64,000 nucleotides of DNA from Amycolatopsis tolypomycina (GCF_900105945.1 NZ_FNSO01000004.1:3968001-4032000); one strand, 5' to 3'. Positions 16,186 to 24,407 are shown, numbered from the stretch's first letter. The notes: generated from the letters alone by a model not told the origin. Translations and numbers: made by a program.

Positions 16186-16350
16186 ATGACATCCGAAGAG
16201 CGCACCCAGCACCCGACCGACCCCGCCGAAGGCGCCCGGGGCGACGACCCCCACGGCGACACGCCGGAGGCGCAGCGCGAGACGCTCCGCGGCGAGCAGG
16301 GCACGTCGGGCGGGAACGAGCACGACGACAGCGACCCGCAGTCGGGCTGA
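16186..16350 (+). CDS. Small acidic hydrophilic protein, function unknown
   Basis: 54 residues starting MTSEERTQHPTDPAEG and ending DDSDPQSG, preceded by GAAGGAGGG six bases ahead of the ATG. It is almost entirely polar (D, E, G, H, P, Q, R, S, T), without aromatic residues or cysteine, and should be disordered. A canonical terminator follows and a SigB/SigF-type promoter precedes it, so it is a monocistronic stress gene. Such composition resembles hydrophilin or desiccation-type proteins; that is a guess. Confidence 0.7.
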   Translation: MTSEERTQHPTDPAEGARGDDPHGDTPEAQRETLRGEQGTSGGNEHDDSDPQSG

Positions 16351-16364
16351 GCCCTCGACACCCC

Positions 16365-16407
16365 GCGGGGGTCGCGTTCGGACTGTCCGAACGCGACCCC
16401 CGCTTTT
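16365..16407 (+). terminator. Intrinsic terminator with T-tract
   Basis: An 18-pair perfect stem (16365-16382 with 16386-16403), 3-nt loop CTG, followed by TTTT. The strongest classical terminator in the window. Confidence 0.92.
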
Positions 16408-16437
16408 CGCGCCACGGGCCGGACGGCAAAACCAGGT

Positions 16438-16462
16438 GCCTTGCCGCGCCGCCCCCGGGTAG
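16438..16462 (+). promoter_or_regulatory. Candidate SigB/SigF-type promoter of the DinB gene
   Basis: GCCT (16438-16441), 15 nt, GGGTAG (16457-16462); ATG 16474 is 11 nt after the box. Loose -35. Confidence 0.45.
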
Positions 16463-16473
16463 CGTGCGCCGGC

Positions 16474-16989
16474 ATGGCACCGGAACTGACTCGCCCGCCG
16501 CTGCAGGCGGACGAACGCACCGCGCTCGTCGGCTGGCTGGACCTGCAACGCCGGATCCTCCGCTGGAAGTGCACGGGGCTGAGCGAAGCCGACGCTCACC
16601 GCCCGGTGCTCCCGACCTCGCCCGCCATGACGATGGCCGGGCTCGTCGCGCACATGCGGTGGACCGAGCACACCTGGCTGGAGGTGCTGTTCCTCGGCGG
16701 CGACGAGCGAGAGAACCCGGCTTTCGACGAGTCGGCCGAGGACGCCGACTGGCGCACCGAAGGCCGTCCGCTCGCCGAGCTCCTCGCGGAGTACGAGGCG
16801 CAGTGCGCCCGCAGCAACGCCATCGTCGCCGCGGCGTCCCTGGACGACGTCGGCCGCCACCCCGGCTACCGCGCCGGGGGCGCCAACCTCCGCTGGATGC
16901 TGATCCACCTCGTCGAGGAGACCGGGCGGCACGCGGGCCACGCCGACATCGTCCGGGAGCTGCTCGACGGCACGAAGGGCTACTACTGA
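16474..16989 (+). CDS. DinB-family (DUF664) protein
   Basis: 171 residues from ATG 16474. Four-helix DinB-like fold with histidine positions in MAGLVAHMRWTEHTWLEVLF and MLIHLVEETGRHAGHADIVREL, the usual three-histidine metal site. Several actinobacterial DinB proteins are mycothiol- or bacillithiol-type thiol transferases; others are uncharacterised. It ends 7 bp before the convergent ATP-grasp gene. Confidence 0.88.
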   Translation: MAPELTRPPLQADERTALVGWLDLQRRILRWKCTGLSEADAHRPVLPTSPAMTMAGLVAHMRWTEHTWLEVLFLGGDERENPAFDESAEDADWRTEGRPLAELLAEYEAQCARSNAIVAAASLDDVGRHPGYRAGGANLRWMLIHLVEETGRHAGHADIVRELLDGTKGYY

Positions 16990-16996
16990 CCCAGGC

Positions 16997-18271
16997 CTAC
17001 GCCGGGTCGAACTCGAACGGCAGCGCGTCCACGCAGGCCTGGTACTTCTGCGCCATCTCGTGCTCGGTGTGCGCGGCCACGAACAGGTGGGCCAGCTCGA
17101 AGCTGTAGCTGTCCTGCTCCGGCAGGTCCGACAGCCGCTGCCCGACCTCGGGGACGACCTCGATCTGCGTGCCGTCGATGCGGTCCTGCACCGCCGCGAT
17201 CTCCTCGGGCGTCGGCACCCGCGTCACCACACCGTCCTCGAACCGGCGCAGGTACCACTTGCCGGCGATCTGGTAGGTGCCCTTCGTCGGACGGCGGGCC
17301 GGGTCCTGGCCCAGGCCGAGGCGGACCATGATCTCGTGGTTGGCCACGCCGTCGACGAACTCGAACAGCTCGGCGTGCGACTGCGAGTGCCGCGGGTTGA
17401 TCTCCAGCAGGCACACCTGGCCCGACTCCGGGTCGCAGAAGAACTCGATGCTGAACGTGGCGTTGTCGAAGCCGATCTGCTTCATCACCCGCTCGGCGAC
17501 GTCCCGCATCCGCTGGACCGGCTCCTCCCCCAGCTGCGACGGGTACTGGTGGCGCAGGAACGACGAGCTGTCCGGGTAGTTGATCGAGTCGAGGGCGCCG
17601 TAGACGGTGACCTCGCCCTGGTAGACGTAGCCCTCGACGGCCGCCTGGACGCCGTGCAGCGCCTCTTCGGCCAGGCACGCGGCGCCGCCGACCCGGGCGA
17701 TCTCCGGCGGCAGGTCGACCTGTTCGAGGACGTACCCGAACGGCTCCCCCACGCGGCCGACCCCGGCTCGGATCTCGGCGACGGCGTCGGCGAACTCGCT
17801 GTCGTTCTCGGCCTTGAAAGCGAGTTCGGAGGAGAAGGACTTCACCGGCTTGAGCCACATGGGGTAGCCGACGCCCTCCGGCGGGGCAGGGTGCTCGGCG
17901 TCGAGGTCGACGATGCCGAAGTTCGGCAGCTCGTCGATCGCCTTTCTCTGCTCCAGCCGGCTCCAGTACTTGTGCTCGCACTTCAGCACCGCCTCCAGCG
18001 GCACGCTGGGCAGGTCGTACCGGGCGCACAGGATGGGCACCAGGGAGGCGGCCGGGAAGTCCCAGTAGCTGACGATCGCGCCGACTTCGCCGTCGAACGC
18101 GTCCAGTTCGTGCTGGGCGGTCTTCAGGAGCGCTTCGAAGTCGATGTCGCCGTGCTGCAGCTCTTCGGGGGTCAGCAGGCCGTGGAACCGGTAGGTCCCG
18201 GCCCAGGGCAGGCGTTCCAGAACGCGCTGGTTCTCCTCGTCCAGGCCGATCACGAAGATGTCGGTACTCAT
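16997..18271 (-). CDS. ATP-grasp ligase-like protein
   Basis: 424 residues from ATG 18271. N-terminal Rossmann-like part (IFVIGLDEENQRVLERLP), then an ATP-grasp core with KCEHKYWSRLEQRKAI, WLKPVKSFSS (phosphate-contact lysine), a LEQVDLPPE-type adenine hinge, and metal ligands in SIEFFCDPESGQVCLLEINPRHSQS. Related to carbamoyl-phosphate-synthetase/biotin-carboxylase-like ligases that join a carboxylate to an amine. Substrates unknown. Third amide-forming enzyme in this 7-kb stretch. Confidence 0.85.
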   Translation of the reverse strand: MSTDIFVIGLDEENQRVLERLPWAGTYRFHGLLTPEELQHGDIDFEALLKTAQHELDAFDGEVGAIVSYWDFPAASLVPILCARYDLPSVPLEAVLKCEHKYWSRLEQRKAIDELPNFGIVDLDAEHPAPPEGVGYPMWLKPVKSFSSELAFKAENDSEFADAVAEIRAGVGRVGEPFGYVLEQVDLPPEIARVGGAACLAEEALHGVQAAVEGYVYQGEVTVYGALDSINYPDSSSFLRHQYPSQLGEEPVQRMRDVAERVMKQIGFDNATFSIEFFCDPESGQVCLLEINPRHSQSHAELFEFVDGVANHEIMVRLGLGQDPARRPTKGTYQIAGKWYLRRFEDGVVTRVPTPEEIAAVQDRIDGTQIEVVPEVGQRLSDLPEQDSYSFELAHLFVAAHTEHEMAQKYQACVDALPFEFDPA

Positions 18272-18280
18272 GCGCAGGGG

Positions 18281-18307
18281 CTACCCGTGGTTTCGCGCGG
18301 GCCAAAC
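18281..18307 (-). promoter_or_regulatory. SigB/SigF-type promoter of the ATP-grasp gene
   Basis: GTTT (18307-18304), 17 nt, GGGTAG (18286-18281) on the minus strand; ATG 18271 is 9 nt after the box. Confidence 0.65.
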
Positions 18308-18322
18308 GGGGCCGGATGGCCG

Positions 18323-18347
18323 GTTTGCCGACGCCGTCAGCGGGCAT
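18323..18347 (+). promoter_or_regulatory. SigB/SigF-type promoter of the FAD/Rieske gene
   Basis: GTTT (18323-18326), 15 nt, GGGCAT (18342-18347); ATG 18356 is 8 nt after the box. One mismatch in the -10. Confidence 0.55.
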
Positions 18348-18355
18348 CCGCAGGC

Positions 18356-19858
18356 ATGACCGCCCTGCCCGAACCGCTTTCGCTGTGGGTCGAAACCGCT
18401 CCCGCCCCGGACCGCACGGGCGTACCCGTGCCGGAATCCGCCGACGTCGCGGTGCTCGGCGCGGGCATCGCCGGGCTCACCACCGCGCTGCTGCTCGCCC
18501 GCGCCGGCCGCTCGGTGGTCGTGCTGGAGGCCGAGCGGGTCGCGGCCGGGGTGTCCGGCCACACCACGGCGAAGGTCAGCGCCCAGCACGGGGCGAAGTA
18601 CGCGGACCTGACGTCCCGCCACGGCGCCGAGACGGCGAAGGCCTACGCCGGCACGCAGGCGGCGGCGTGCGAGTGGATCGCCGCCACCGCCGCCGAGCTC
18701 GGCATCGACTGCGGCTTCACCCGCGCGGACAGCTACGTCTACACGACGCGGGAAAGCACCGTGGACGCCCTCAAGCAGGAGGCGGACGCGGCCGCCGCCG
18801 CGGGGCTGCCCGCGTCGTTCACCGAGGACGTCGCGCTCGACGTCCCCGCGCTCGGCGCCGTCCGGACCACCGGGCAGGCGCACTTCCACCCGCGCCGGTG
18901 GCTGCTCGGCCTGGCCGCGGAGGTCGAGCGGGCGGGCGGCACGATCGTCGAGCACGCACGGGCGACCGCGCTCAACGGGCAGACCGTCCGGACCTCGCGG
19001 GGCGACGTCGTCGCGGGCGAGGTCGTCGTCGCGACCCACTACCCGGTGCTCGACCGCGGCCTGTACTTCGCCCGGCTCGCCCCGGTGCGCGACCTCGTCG
19101 TCGCGGGCCCGGCGGCCGGGAACACCGCGCCGGAAGGCATGTTCCTCGACGCCGACACCCACCACTCCGTGCGCGGGTACACCGAGCAGGGGACGCCGAT
19201 GGTGATCGCCGGCGGCGAGCACTACCGCGTGGGCGCGCACGTCAACGTCGAACGCCGCTACCGGCGGCTCGCGGAGTGGGCGGACGCGCACGCGGGCCTG
19301 CACCGGGTCACCCACCGCTGGTCCGCCCACGACATGTCCACGCCCGACCTGCTGCCCTACGTCGGCCGCTACCTGCCGGGGACGAAGAACCTGTGGGTGG
19401 CCACCGGGTTCGGCCAGTGGGGCATGACCGGCGGCACGGCCGCGGGCCACGTGCTGGCGGCGCGGATCCTCGGCGAGCCGCACCCGGCCGCGGACCTGTT
19501 CGACCCCAACCGCTTCGACGCCCGCTCGGTGCTCGAGGTGGCCCAGGACAACCTCACCGTCGCGAAGTACCTCGTCGGCGACCACGTGGCGGCGCTGTGG
19601 CGGTCGGACCGGCTCGACGACCTCCGGCCCGGCGACGCCGAGGTCGTCCGCGTCGGCGGCGAGCTGGTCGCCGCCCACCGCGACGAGGCCGGGAAGCTGC
19701 ACACGGTCGGCGCGCACTGCACGCACCTCGGCTGCCTGGTTTCGTTCAACGACGCCGAGAAGACCTGGGACTGCCCGTGCCACGGCTCGCGCTTCGGCGT
19801 CGACGGCGAGGTGGTGCAGGGCCCGGCGGTCCGCCCGCTGCGCCGCGGCCCGGAATGA
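18356..19858 (+). CDS. FAD-dependent oxidoreductase with C-terminal Rieske domain
   Basis: 500 residues from ATG 18356. N-terminal FAD-binding motif VAVLGAGIAGLTTALLLARAG of the glycine-oxidase/DadA family, then a substrate domain and FAD closure at PYVGRYLPGTKNLWVATGFGQWG. The last 90 residues form a Rieske [2Fe-2S] domain with CTHLGC and CPCHGSRF as ligands. This two-domain type is common in actinobacteria and cyanobacteria, and its physiological substrate is not established. Monocistronic under its own stress-type promoter. Confidence 0.9.
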   Translation: MTALPEPLSLWVETAPAPDRTGVPVPESADVAVLGAGIAGLTTALLLARAGRSVVVLEAERVAAGVSGHTTAKVSAQHGAKYADLTSRHGAETAKAYAGTQAAACEWIAATAAELGIDCGFTRADSYVYTTRESTVDALKQEADAAAAAGLPASFTEDVALDVPALGAVRTTGQAHFHPRRWLLGLAAEVERAGGTIVEHARATALNGQTVRTSRGDVVAGEVVVATHYPVLDRGLYFARLAPVRDLVVAGPAAGNTAPEGMFLDADTHHSVRGYTEQGTPMVIAGGEHYRVGAHVNVERRYRRLAEWADAHAGLHRVTHRWSAHDMSTPDLLPYVGRYLPGTKNLWVATGFGQWGMTGGTAAGHVLAARILGEPHPAADLFDPNRFDARSVLEVAQDNLTVAKYLVGDHVAALWRSDRLDDLRPGDAEVVRVGGELVAAHRDEAGKLHTVGAHCTHLGCLVSFNDAEKTWDCPCHGSRFGVDGEVVQGPAVRPLRRGPE

Positions 19859-19879
19859 GCCGCGGCGCAGGGATCCGGG

Positions 19880-20404
19880 CTATCCGGACGCTAGTTTCTT
19901 GCCCGCGTCGTAGAGCAGGTGCAGGGCGTCCGCCACGCCGACCGCGGTCAGCACGGTGGCCGCCAGGCGGGTCGCGCGCGGGGCGATCACCATCCCGGCG
20001 GCCAGTCCGGTGCCGACCCAGACGTTCAGGCAGAACGGGCACGACACGAGCTCGCCGACCGCGTGCTCGACGTGTCCCTTGCCCGGTACGGACTCGTTCA
20101 GCTCGTCGTCCCCGGCCGGTTCTTCGTACCGGGTGAACGGCGCGCGCAGCGGGCTGGTGACCGCGTCCTTGGCCAGCAGCCGGCTGGCCTTGAACGTCGC
20201 CGCGCCCAGCAGGACCGTGTCGCCGGCGCCGAACCGCTGCGGCAGCCGGGCCCCGACGGCGCGGCCGAGCAGCGTCAGCCCGCCGACCAGCCCGCTGTAC
20301 GCGCTCATCGTGACGACGTACCCGCCCAGCGGCCGGTCTTCGCCACCGGCGTACCGGTGCTGCACCTGTTTCGCCTTCTCGGTGACTTCGTCGATGACGC
20401 TCAT
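19880..20404 (-). CDS. DUF1360 membrane protein
   Basis: 174 residues from ATG 20404, overlapping the upstream SDR stop as ATGA. Hydrophobic segments near GGYVVTMSAYSGLVGGLTLL, in the middle, and in the C-terminal half (WVGTGLAAGMVIAP). The family mark is CPFCLNVWVG in the second half, together with FKASRLLAKDAVTSPLRAPF. Function unknown. Translationally coupled to the SDR gene. Confidence 0.85.
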   Translation of the reverse strand: MSVIDEVTEKAKQVQHRYAGGEDRPLGGYVVTMSAYSGLVGGLTLLGRAVGARLPQRFGAGDTVLLGAATFKASRLLAKDAVTSPLRAPFTRYEEPAGDDELNESVPGKGHVEHAVGELVSCPFCLNVWVGTGLAAGMVIAPRATRLAATVLTAVGVADALHLLYDAGKKLASG

Positions 20405-21195
20405 TCGTCCGCCGATCCGGGCTGCATCATCTTGCCCTGCTGCTTTGCCTTGGCCTCGTCCGGCAGGACGCGCGAGCCGGCTGCCTGGAGCTTGTTCTTC
20501 ACGGCGCCGGGCACGATCTTGTCCTTCCCGGCCATCAGGGCCTCGTAACCGGCTTCGGCGATGTCGGCCGGGGAGTCCTTGTCGCCGGCGGCGATCTTGG
20601 TGTCCGTCATGTCGGCGCGCTCGAAGAACTCGGTGTCGACCGGACCGGGCAGCATCGCCGTGACGGTGACGCCCTTGTCCTTCACCTCGGCCCGCAGGCC
20701 CTCGGAGAACGACGTCAGGAACGCCTTCGAGGCGGCGTAGACGGCTTGGTAGGGCGCGGGCGACGTGCCGGCGATCGACGAGGTGAACAGCACCCGGCCG
20801 TGGCCGCGGCCGACCATGCCGGGCACGACCCGCTTGGTCAGGTGCACGGCCGAGCGGACGTTGAGGTCGACGACCGTCAGCTGGTCCTCCAGCAGGGTCT
20901 CCCCGGCGAACTCGCCGTTGATGCCGACGCCGGCGTTGACGGCCAGTGCCTCGACCGGGCGGTCCGCGAGCCGTCGGACGAGTTCTTCGACCCCGGCCGC
21001 GGCGGCGAGGTCGGTGCGGACCGCCTCGACCCGCGCGCCGCACGCGCGGACCTCCTCGGCGGCGGTGTCGAGCTCGGCGTCCTCGGCGGCCAGGACGACG
21101 TCGAAGTCGTGCCGGGCGAACTGTTTCGCCAGTTCCAGCCCGATGCCACTCGACGCGCCGGTGACGACGGCGAGGGGTTTGGTTGCGGTGGTCAT
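20401..21195 (-). CDS. Short-chain dehydrogenase/reductase
   Basis: 264 residues. Classical SDR: cofactor loop TGASSGIG, NAG at residues about 90-92 in AVNAGVG, catalytic Ser in SSIAGTSPAPYQAVYAASK with the YxxxK pair. The C-terminal tail (GKDKIVPGAVKNKLQ) resembles short-chain dehydrogenases of the DltE/YqjQ-like group. Substrate unknown. First gene of a unit with DUF1360, under a SigB/SigF-type promoter. Confidence 0.87.
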   Translation of the reverse strand: MTTATKPLAVVTGASSGIGLELAKQFARHDFDVVLAAEDAELDTAAEEVRACGARVEAVRTDLAAAAGVEELVRRLADRPVEALAVNAGVGINGEFAGETLLEDQLTVVDLNVRSAVHLTKRVVPGMVGRGHGRVLFTSSIAGTSPAPYQAVYAASKAFLTSFSEGLRAEVKDKGVTVTAMLPGPVDTEFFERADMTDTKIAAGDKDSPADIAEAGYEALMAGKDKIVPGAVKNKLQAAGSRVLPDEAKAKQQGKMMQPGSADE

Positions 21196-21225
21196 CCGTG
21201 CTCCTTCCGGTGCTTCGGTCGTCGG

Positions 21226-21250
21226 CTACCCGCCACCGGAGGGGGCAATC
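21226..21250 (-). promoter_or_regulatory. SigB/SigF-type promoter of the SDR-DUF1360 unit
   Basis: GATT (21250-21247), 15 nt, GGGTAG (21231-21226) on the minus strand. Confidence 0.5.
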
Positions 21251-21253
21251 ATG

Positions 21254-21278
21254 GTTTCCCGGTACGTGGGGCGGGTAT
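21254..21278 (+). promoter_or_regulatory. SigB/SigF-type promoter of topoisomerase IB gene
   Basis: GTTT (21254-21257), 15 nt, GGGTAT (21273-21278), a full consensus match. GTG 21288 lies 9 nt after the box, so the RNA is leaderless or nearly so. Confidence 0.72.
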
Positions 21279-21287
21279 TTCGCGGCG

Positions 21288-22301
21288 GTGGGACGCACCA
21301 GACTCCGGCGCAGTGACCTGCGCGGCCCGGGCATCAAGCGGATCCGCCGCGGCCGCGGGTTCTCCTACGCCATGCCCGACGGCTCCCCGGTGACCGACGA
21401 GGAGGTCCTGACCAGGATCAAGGACCTCGTCATCCCGCCGGCCTGGCGGAACGTGTGGATCTGCCCGTACCCGAACGGGCACGTCCAGGCGGTGGGCACC
21501 GACGACGCCGGCCGGCGCCAGTACCTCTACCACGAGCAGTGGCGGCGGGATCGCGACGAGGAGAAGCACGACCGGGTGCTGCAGATGGCCCGCCGGCTGC
21601 CCGAGTGGCGTGCTTCGGTGGCCGACGACCTCGCCGGGCGCGGCCTGACCCGGAAGCGGGTCCTGGCGGCCGCGTTGCGGATGCTCGACCGGGGCATCTT
21701 CCGCACCGGCGGCGAGGAGTACGCGGAGGAGAACGGCACCCACGGCGTCGCGACCCTGCTGCGTTCCCACGCGGCCGTCCGCGGCGACGAGTGCCGCTTC
21801 TGCTACGTCGCCAAGGGCGGGCTGGACCGCGAGGTGGCGATCTGCGACGCCGAGCTGGCGGCGGTGGTGAAGTCGCTGCTGCGCAGCCGCTCCGGCAGCG
21901 ACCGCCTGCTGGTCTACCGCGAGGTCGGCACGTGGCACGAGGTGCACGCGGCCGACATCAACGAGCGGTTCAAGGAGCTCGCGGGCGAGGACTGCACGGC
22001 GAAGGACATGCGCACGTGGAACGCCACGGTCCTGGCGGCGGCCGCGTTCGCGGCAGCGGATCCCCCGACGTCGGAGACGGCCCGCAAGCGCGCGGAGGCC
22101 AAGGTGATGAAGGAGGTCTCGACGGCGCTGGGCAACACGCCGGCGGTCTGTCGATCGTCCTATGTGGACCCCCGATTGGTGGAGGCGTACCGCGCGGAGA
22201 AGACGATCGCACCGGCGTTGAAGCGAGCAGCGCGATTGGACGGCGACGACGCCCGGGCGGTGCTGGAGCGGGCGTGCGCGAGGCTGCTGAACGCGTCGTG
22301 A
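21288..22301 (+). CDS. DNA topoisomerase IB (poxvirus type)
   Basis: 337 residues from GTG 21288, chosen because the -10 box ends only 9 nt earlier. Poxvirus-like type IB features: GIKRIRRGRGFSY, VIPPAWRNVWICPYPNGHVQAVGTDDAGRRQYLYH, TYR-type catalytic residues, and active-site tyrosine Tyr292 in CRSSYVDPRL. It relaxes supercoils through a 3'-phosphotyrosyl intermediate. It is an accessory enzyme in actinobacteria and is often linked to stress regulons. Confidence 0.92.
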   Translation: MGRTRLRRSDLRGPGIKRIRRGRGFSYAMPDGSPVTDEEVLTRIKDLVIPPAWRNVWICPYPNGHVQAVGTDDAGRRQYLYHEQWRRDRDEEKHDRVLQMARRLPEWRASVADDLAGRGLTRKRVLAAALRMLDRGIFRTGGEEYAEENGTHGVATLLRSHAAVRGDECRFCYVAKGGLDREVAICDAELAAVVKSLLRSRSGSDRLLVYREVGTWHEVHAADINERFKELAGEDCTAKDMRTWNATVLAAAAFAAADPPTSETARKRAEAKVMKEVSTALGNTPAVCRSSYVDPRLVEAYRAEKTIAPALKRAARLDGDDARAVLERACARLLNAS

Positions 22302-22382
22302 CGGTGCGGAGTGGGAGGCACGGTGGGATCCATCCGAACGTGTACTGGCCGGGGACCGAGCTCGTCGGGGAACCTGGAGGGG

Positions 22383-22712
22383 ATGACATCCTCCGCAGTC
22401 CGCTGGCGCGCGTCGATCGCCCTCACCGTGGGCGGCGACGGCGTGGTGTCGAGCATCGTGGAGTCCGAGCACGGGACCGAGGGCTCGGCCCGCGAGTGGG
22501 TCGAGCGGAAGCTGCCGGGCACCCGGTACCCGGCGTGGATCCCCGCGGCCCGGCGGCAGGACGGGGTGGAGCTGTTCGGCAGGGTGGCGCGCGGCCGGGT
22601 GGTGACGGGCCGCCTGGTGCCGACGTGGGAGCCTGAGGCGGCGCCGGTCTGGCACGCCGATCGGACCGGGGACGCGGTGCAGTGGCGTCGGTGTTCGGCC
22701 GGGGAAGGCTGA
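22383..22712 (+). CDS. Hypothetical protein
   Basis: 109 residues from ATG 22383, behind a good GGAGGGG site. It starts MTSSAVRWRASIALTVGG and includes EWVERKLPGTRYPAWIPAARRQDG; no recognised domain, membrane segment or cysteine cluster. The upstream distance of 80 bp from the topoisomerase stop allows co-transcription. The family A repeat array follows 20 bp after the stop. Confidence 0.5.
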   Translation: MTSSAVRWRASIALTVGGDGVVSSIVESEHGTEGSAREWVERKLPGTRYPAWIPAARRQDGVELFGRVARGRVVTGRLVPTWEPEAAPVWHADRTGDAVQWRRCSAGEG

Positions 22713-22733
22713 CCGCCGGTCAAAGCCGGAAAC

Positions 22734-22937
22734 GCACCCAATGTGGCGTTCGGTGCATCCAACGCACCCAATGTGGCGTTCGGTGCATCCAACGCACCCA
22801 ATGTGGCGTTCGGTGCATCCAACGCACCCAATGTGGCGTTCGGTGCATCCAACGCACCCAATGTGGCGTTCGGTGCATCCAACGCACCCAATGTGGCGTT
22901 CGGTGCGTTCAACGCACCCAACGCCACATTGGGGCGC
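22734..22937. repeat. Family A repeat array: six direct 30-bp units plus inverted end unit
   Basis: Six nearly identical head-to-tail 30-bp units (starts 22734, 22764, 22794, 22824, 22854, 22884) with core CCAATGTGGCGTTCGGTGC, closed by one inverted arm (22920-22934). Any direct unit can pair with the last arm, so the RNA can form a hairpin with a loop of variable length. It lies between convergent genes (ends 22712 and 22986). There are no spacers, so it is not CRISPR. The unit length is a multiple of three, which leaves false open frames on both strands. Confidence 0.92.
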
Positions 22938-22985
22938 TTGCCACCGGAGCCGTCGCGCCGCGGGTCCTCGTGCCGCGAGCCGTTG

Positions 22986-23366
22986 TCAGCCCGCGCCCAC
23001 GTCCTTGCGCAGCAAGCAGAACTCGTTGCCCTCCGGGTCCTGCAGGACCACCCAGGACTCCTCGCCCGTCTGGCCCACGTCCGCCGGCCGGGCGCCCAGG
23101 GCCGTCAAGCGCGCCAGTTCCGTCTGCTGGTCCGTGCCCGCCGGGCTCACGTCGAGGTGCAACGGGAGCTTTCCGCGGCGCGGGTTGTCCGTCTGGGCCA
23201 GGATCAGCGTCACCGAGCCGTCGCCGAAGCGGCCGCCCGGCGGGCCCAGTTCCAGGCCGTCCGGCTCGTGGCCGATCACCTCGTAGCCGAGGACCGCGCA
23301 CCAGAACTCCGCCAGCCGGTCGGGGTCCCGGCAGTCCAGCACCAGTTCCGTGATCCGGCAGGCCAT
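22986..23366 (-). CDS. VOC-family (glyoxalase/bleomycin-resistance fold) protein
   Basis: 126 residues from ATG 23366, 3 nt after the YihY stop and so in the same operon. Paired beta-alpha-beta-beta-beta motifs of the VOC superfamily: ITELVLDCRDPDRLAEFWCAVLGYEV at the start, LPLHLDVSPAG in the middle, and WVVLQDPEGNEFCLL at the end. No specific substrate can be assigned; related proteins bind metals or small antibiotics. Confidence 0.88.
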   Translation of the reverse strand: MACRITELVLDCRDPDRLAEFWCAVLGYEVIGHEPDGLELGPPGGRFGDGSVTLILAQTDNPRRGKLPLHLDVSPAGTDQQTELARLTALGARPADVGQTGEESWVVLQDPEGNEFCLLRKDVGAG

Positions 23367-23370
23367 CCGC

Positions 23371-24354
23371 TCACTTCCGTTCCGACTCCGCCACCGCCGC
23401 GGCCTCGTCGTCGTCCATCGCCTTCGTGTCCCGCGGCGGCAGGAACGGATCCTCCTGGTCCTCCGCGTGCCCCGCCTCGATCGTGCGACCACGCGCGAGC
23501 TCCGCGTCCAGCTCGGCCCCCAGCAGGACCGCGAGGTTGGAGATCCACAACCATACAAGGAACACGATCACCCCGGCCAGCGAACCGTAGGTCTTGTTGT
23601 AGGAACCGAAATTCGCCACGTACAGCGCGAACCCGGCCGACGCCAGCACCCACAGCACGACAGCCAGCAGCCCACCCGGCGTCAGCCACTTGAAGCTCGG
23701 CAGCCGCACGTTCGGGCCCACCCAGTACAGCAACGCGAACGCCAGGCTGACCAGCAGCGCGATCACCGGCCACTTCGCGATCTCCCACACCAGCACACCC
23801 GTCGAGCCGAGGCCGATCAGGTCGCCGATCCGGCGGGCCACCGACCCCGTCGCCACCACGCCCAGCGCGCACGCCGCCAGCAGCACGACGATCCCGACCG
23901 TCAACGCGATCCGCAGCGGGATCGTCTTCCAGACCGGCCGCCCCTCCGGCATGCCGTAGATCGCGTTCGACGCCCGCATGAACGCGCCGATGTAGCCCGA
24001 CGCCGACCACAGCGCGCCCAGCAGGCCCAGGATCGCCAGCGGGCCGGCGAGGCTCCGCGAGCCCGTCAGCTCCTTGATCGCGCCGACCAGGATGTCCTTG
24101 CCCTGCCCCGGCACCACCTGGTTGATGTTGTCGATGACGGTCTGGATCTTGTCCGGGCCGAGCAGGCCGAGGATCGCGGTGAGCACGATGATGCCCGGGA
24201 ACAGCGACAGCACGCCGTAGTAGGTGAGCGCCGCCGCCCAGTCGGTCAGGTTGTCCCGGTTGAACTGCTTGAAGGTGCGTTTCAGCACCGCGCCCCACGA
24301 CCGCTTCGACAGTTCTCCCGGCCCTTCGGGTGCTTTTCCGTGCCTGGCCACCAT
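23371..24354 (-). CDS. YihY/virulence factor BrkB-family membrane protein
   Basis: 327 residues from ATG 24354; an in-frame ATG at 24384 lies before the predicted RNA start, so the shorter form is preferred. About six membrane helices, with family motifs DNLTDWAAALTYYGVLSLFPGI, GYIGAFMRASNAIYGMPEGRPVWKT, YWVGPN and GSYNKTYGSLAGVIVFLVWLWISN. The long polar C-terminus (DQEDPFLPPRDTKAMDDDEA) is cytoplasmic. Function uncertain despite the old RNase BN label. Followed by the VOC gene. Confidence 0.9.
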   Translation of the reverse strand: MVARHGKAPEGPGELSKRSWGAVLKRTFKQFNRDNLTDWAAALTYYGVLSLFPGIIVLTAILGLLGPDKIQTVIDNINQVVPGQGKDILVGAIKELTGSRSLAGPLAILGLLGALWSASGYIGAFMRASNAIYGMPEGRPVWKTIPLRIALTVGIVVLLAACALGVVATGSVARRIGDLIGLGSTGVLVWEIAKWPVIALLVSLAFALLYWVGPNVRLPSFKWLTPGGLLAVVLWVLASAGFALYVANFGSYNKTYGSLAGVIVFLVWLWISNLAVLLGAELDAELARGRTIEAGHAEDQEDPFLPPRDTKAMDDDEAAAVAESERK

Positions 24355-24380
24355 CGCCACCTCCACTCGATCGTGGCGAG

Positions 24381-24407
24381 GCATACCCCGTCCGCGAATG
24401 GGTATGC
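24381..24407. promoter_or_regulatory. Overlapping divergent SigB/SigF-type promoters
   Basis: GCATACCC...GGGTATGC forms a dyad. Rightward: GCAT (24381-24384), N15, GGGTAT (24400-24405) for the SRPBCC gene. Leftward: GCAT (24407-24404), N15, GGGTAT (24388-24383) for yihY. The -35 of one is part of the -10 of the other, so polymerase could occupy only one at a time. Confidence 0.6.

Noticed and set aside
22743..22930. Open frames across the family A array encoding a repeated decapeptide (ASNAPNVAFG-like)
   Set aside because: They exist only because the unit length is a multiple of three; there is no ribosome site, and both strands are open at once.
22734..22937. Tandem 30-bp repeats as a CRISPR array
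   Set aside because: The units are directly adjacent with no variable spacers, the last is inverted, and no cas genes are present.
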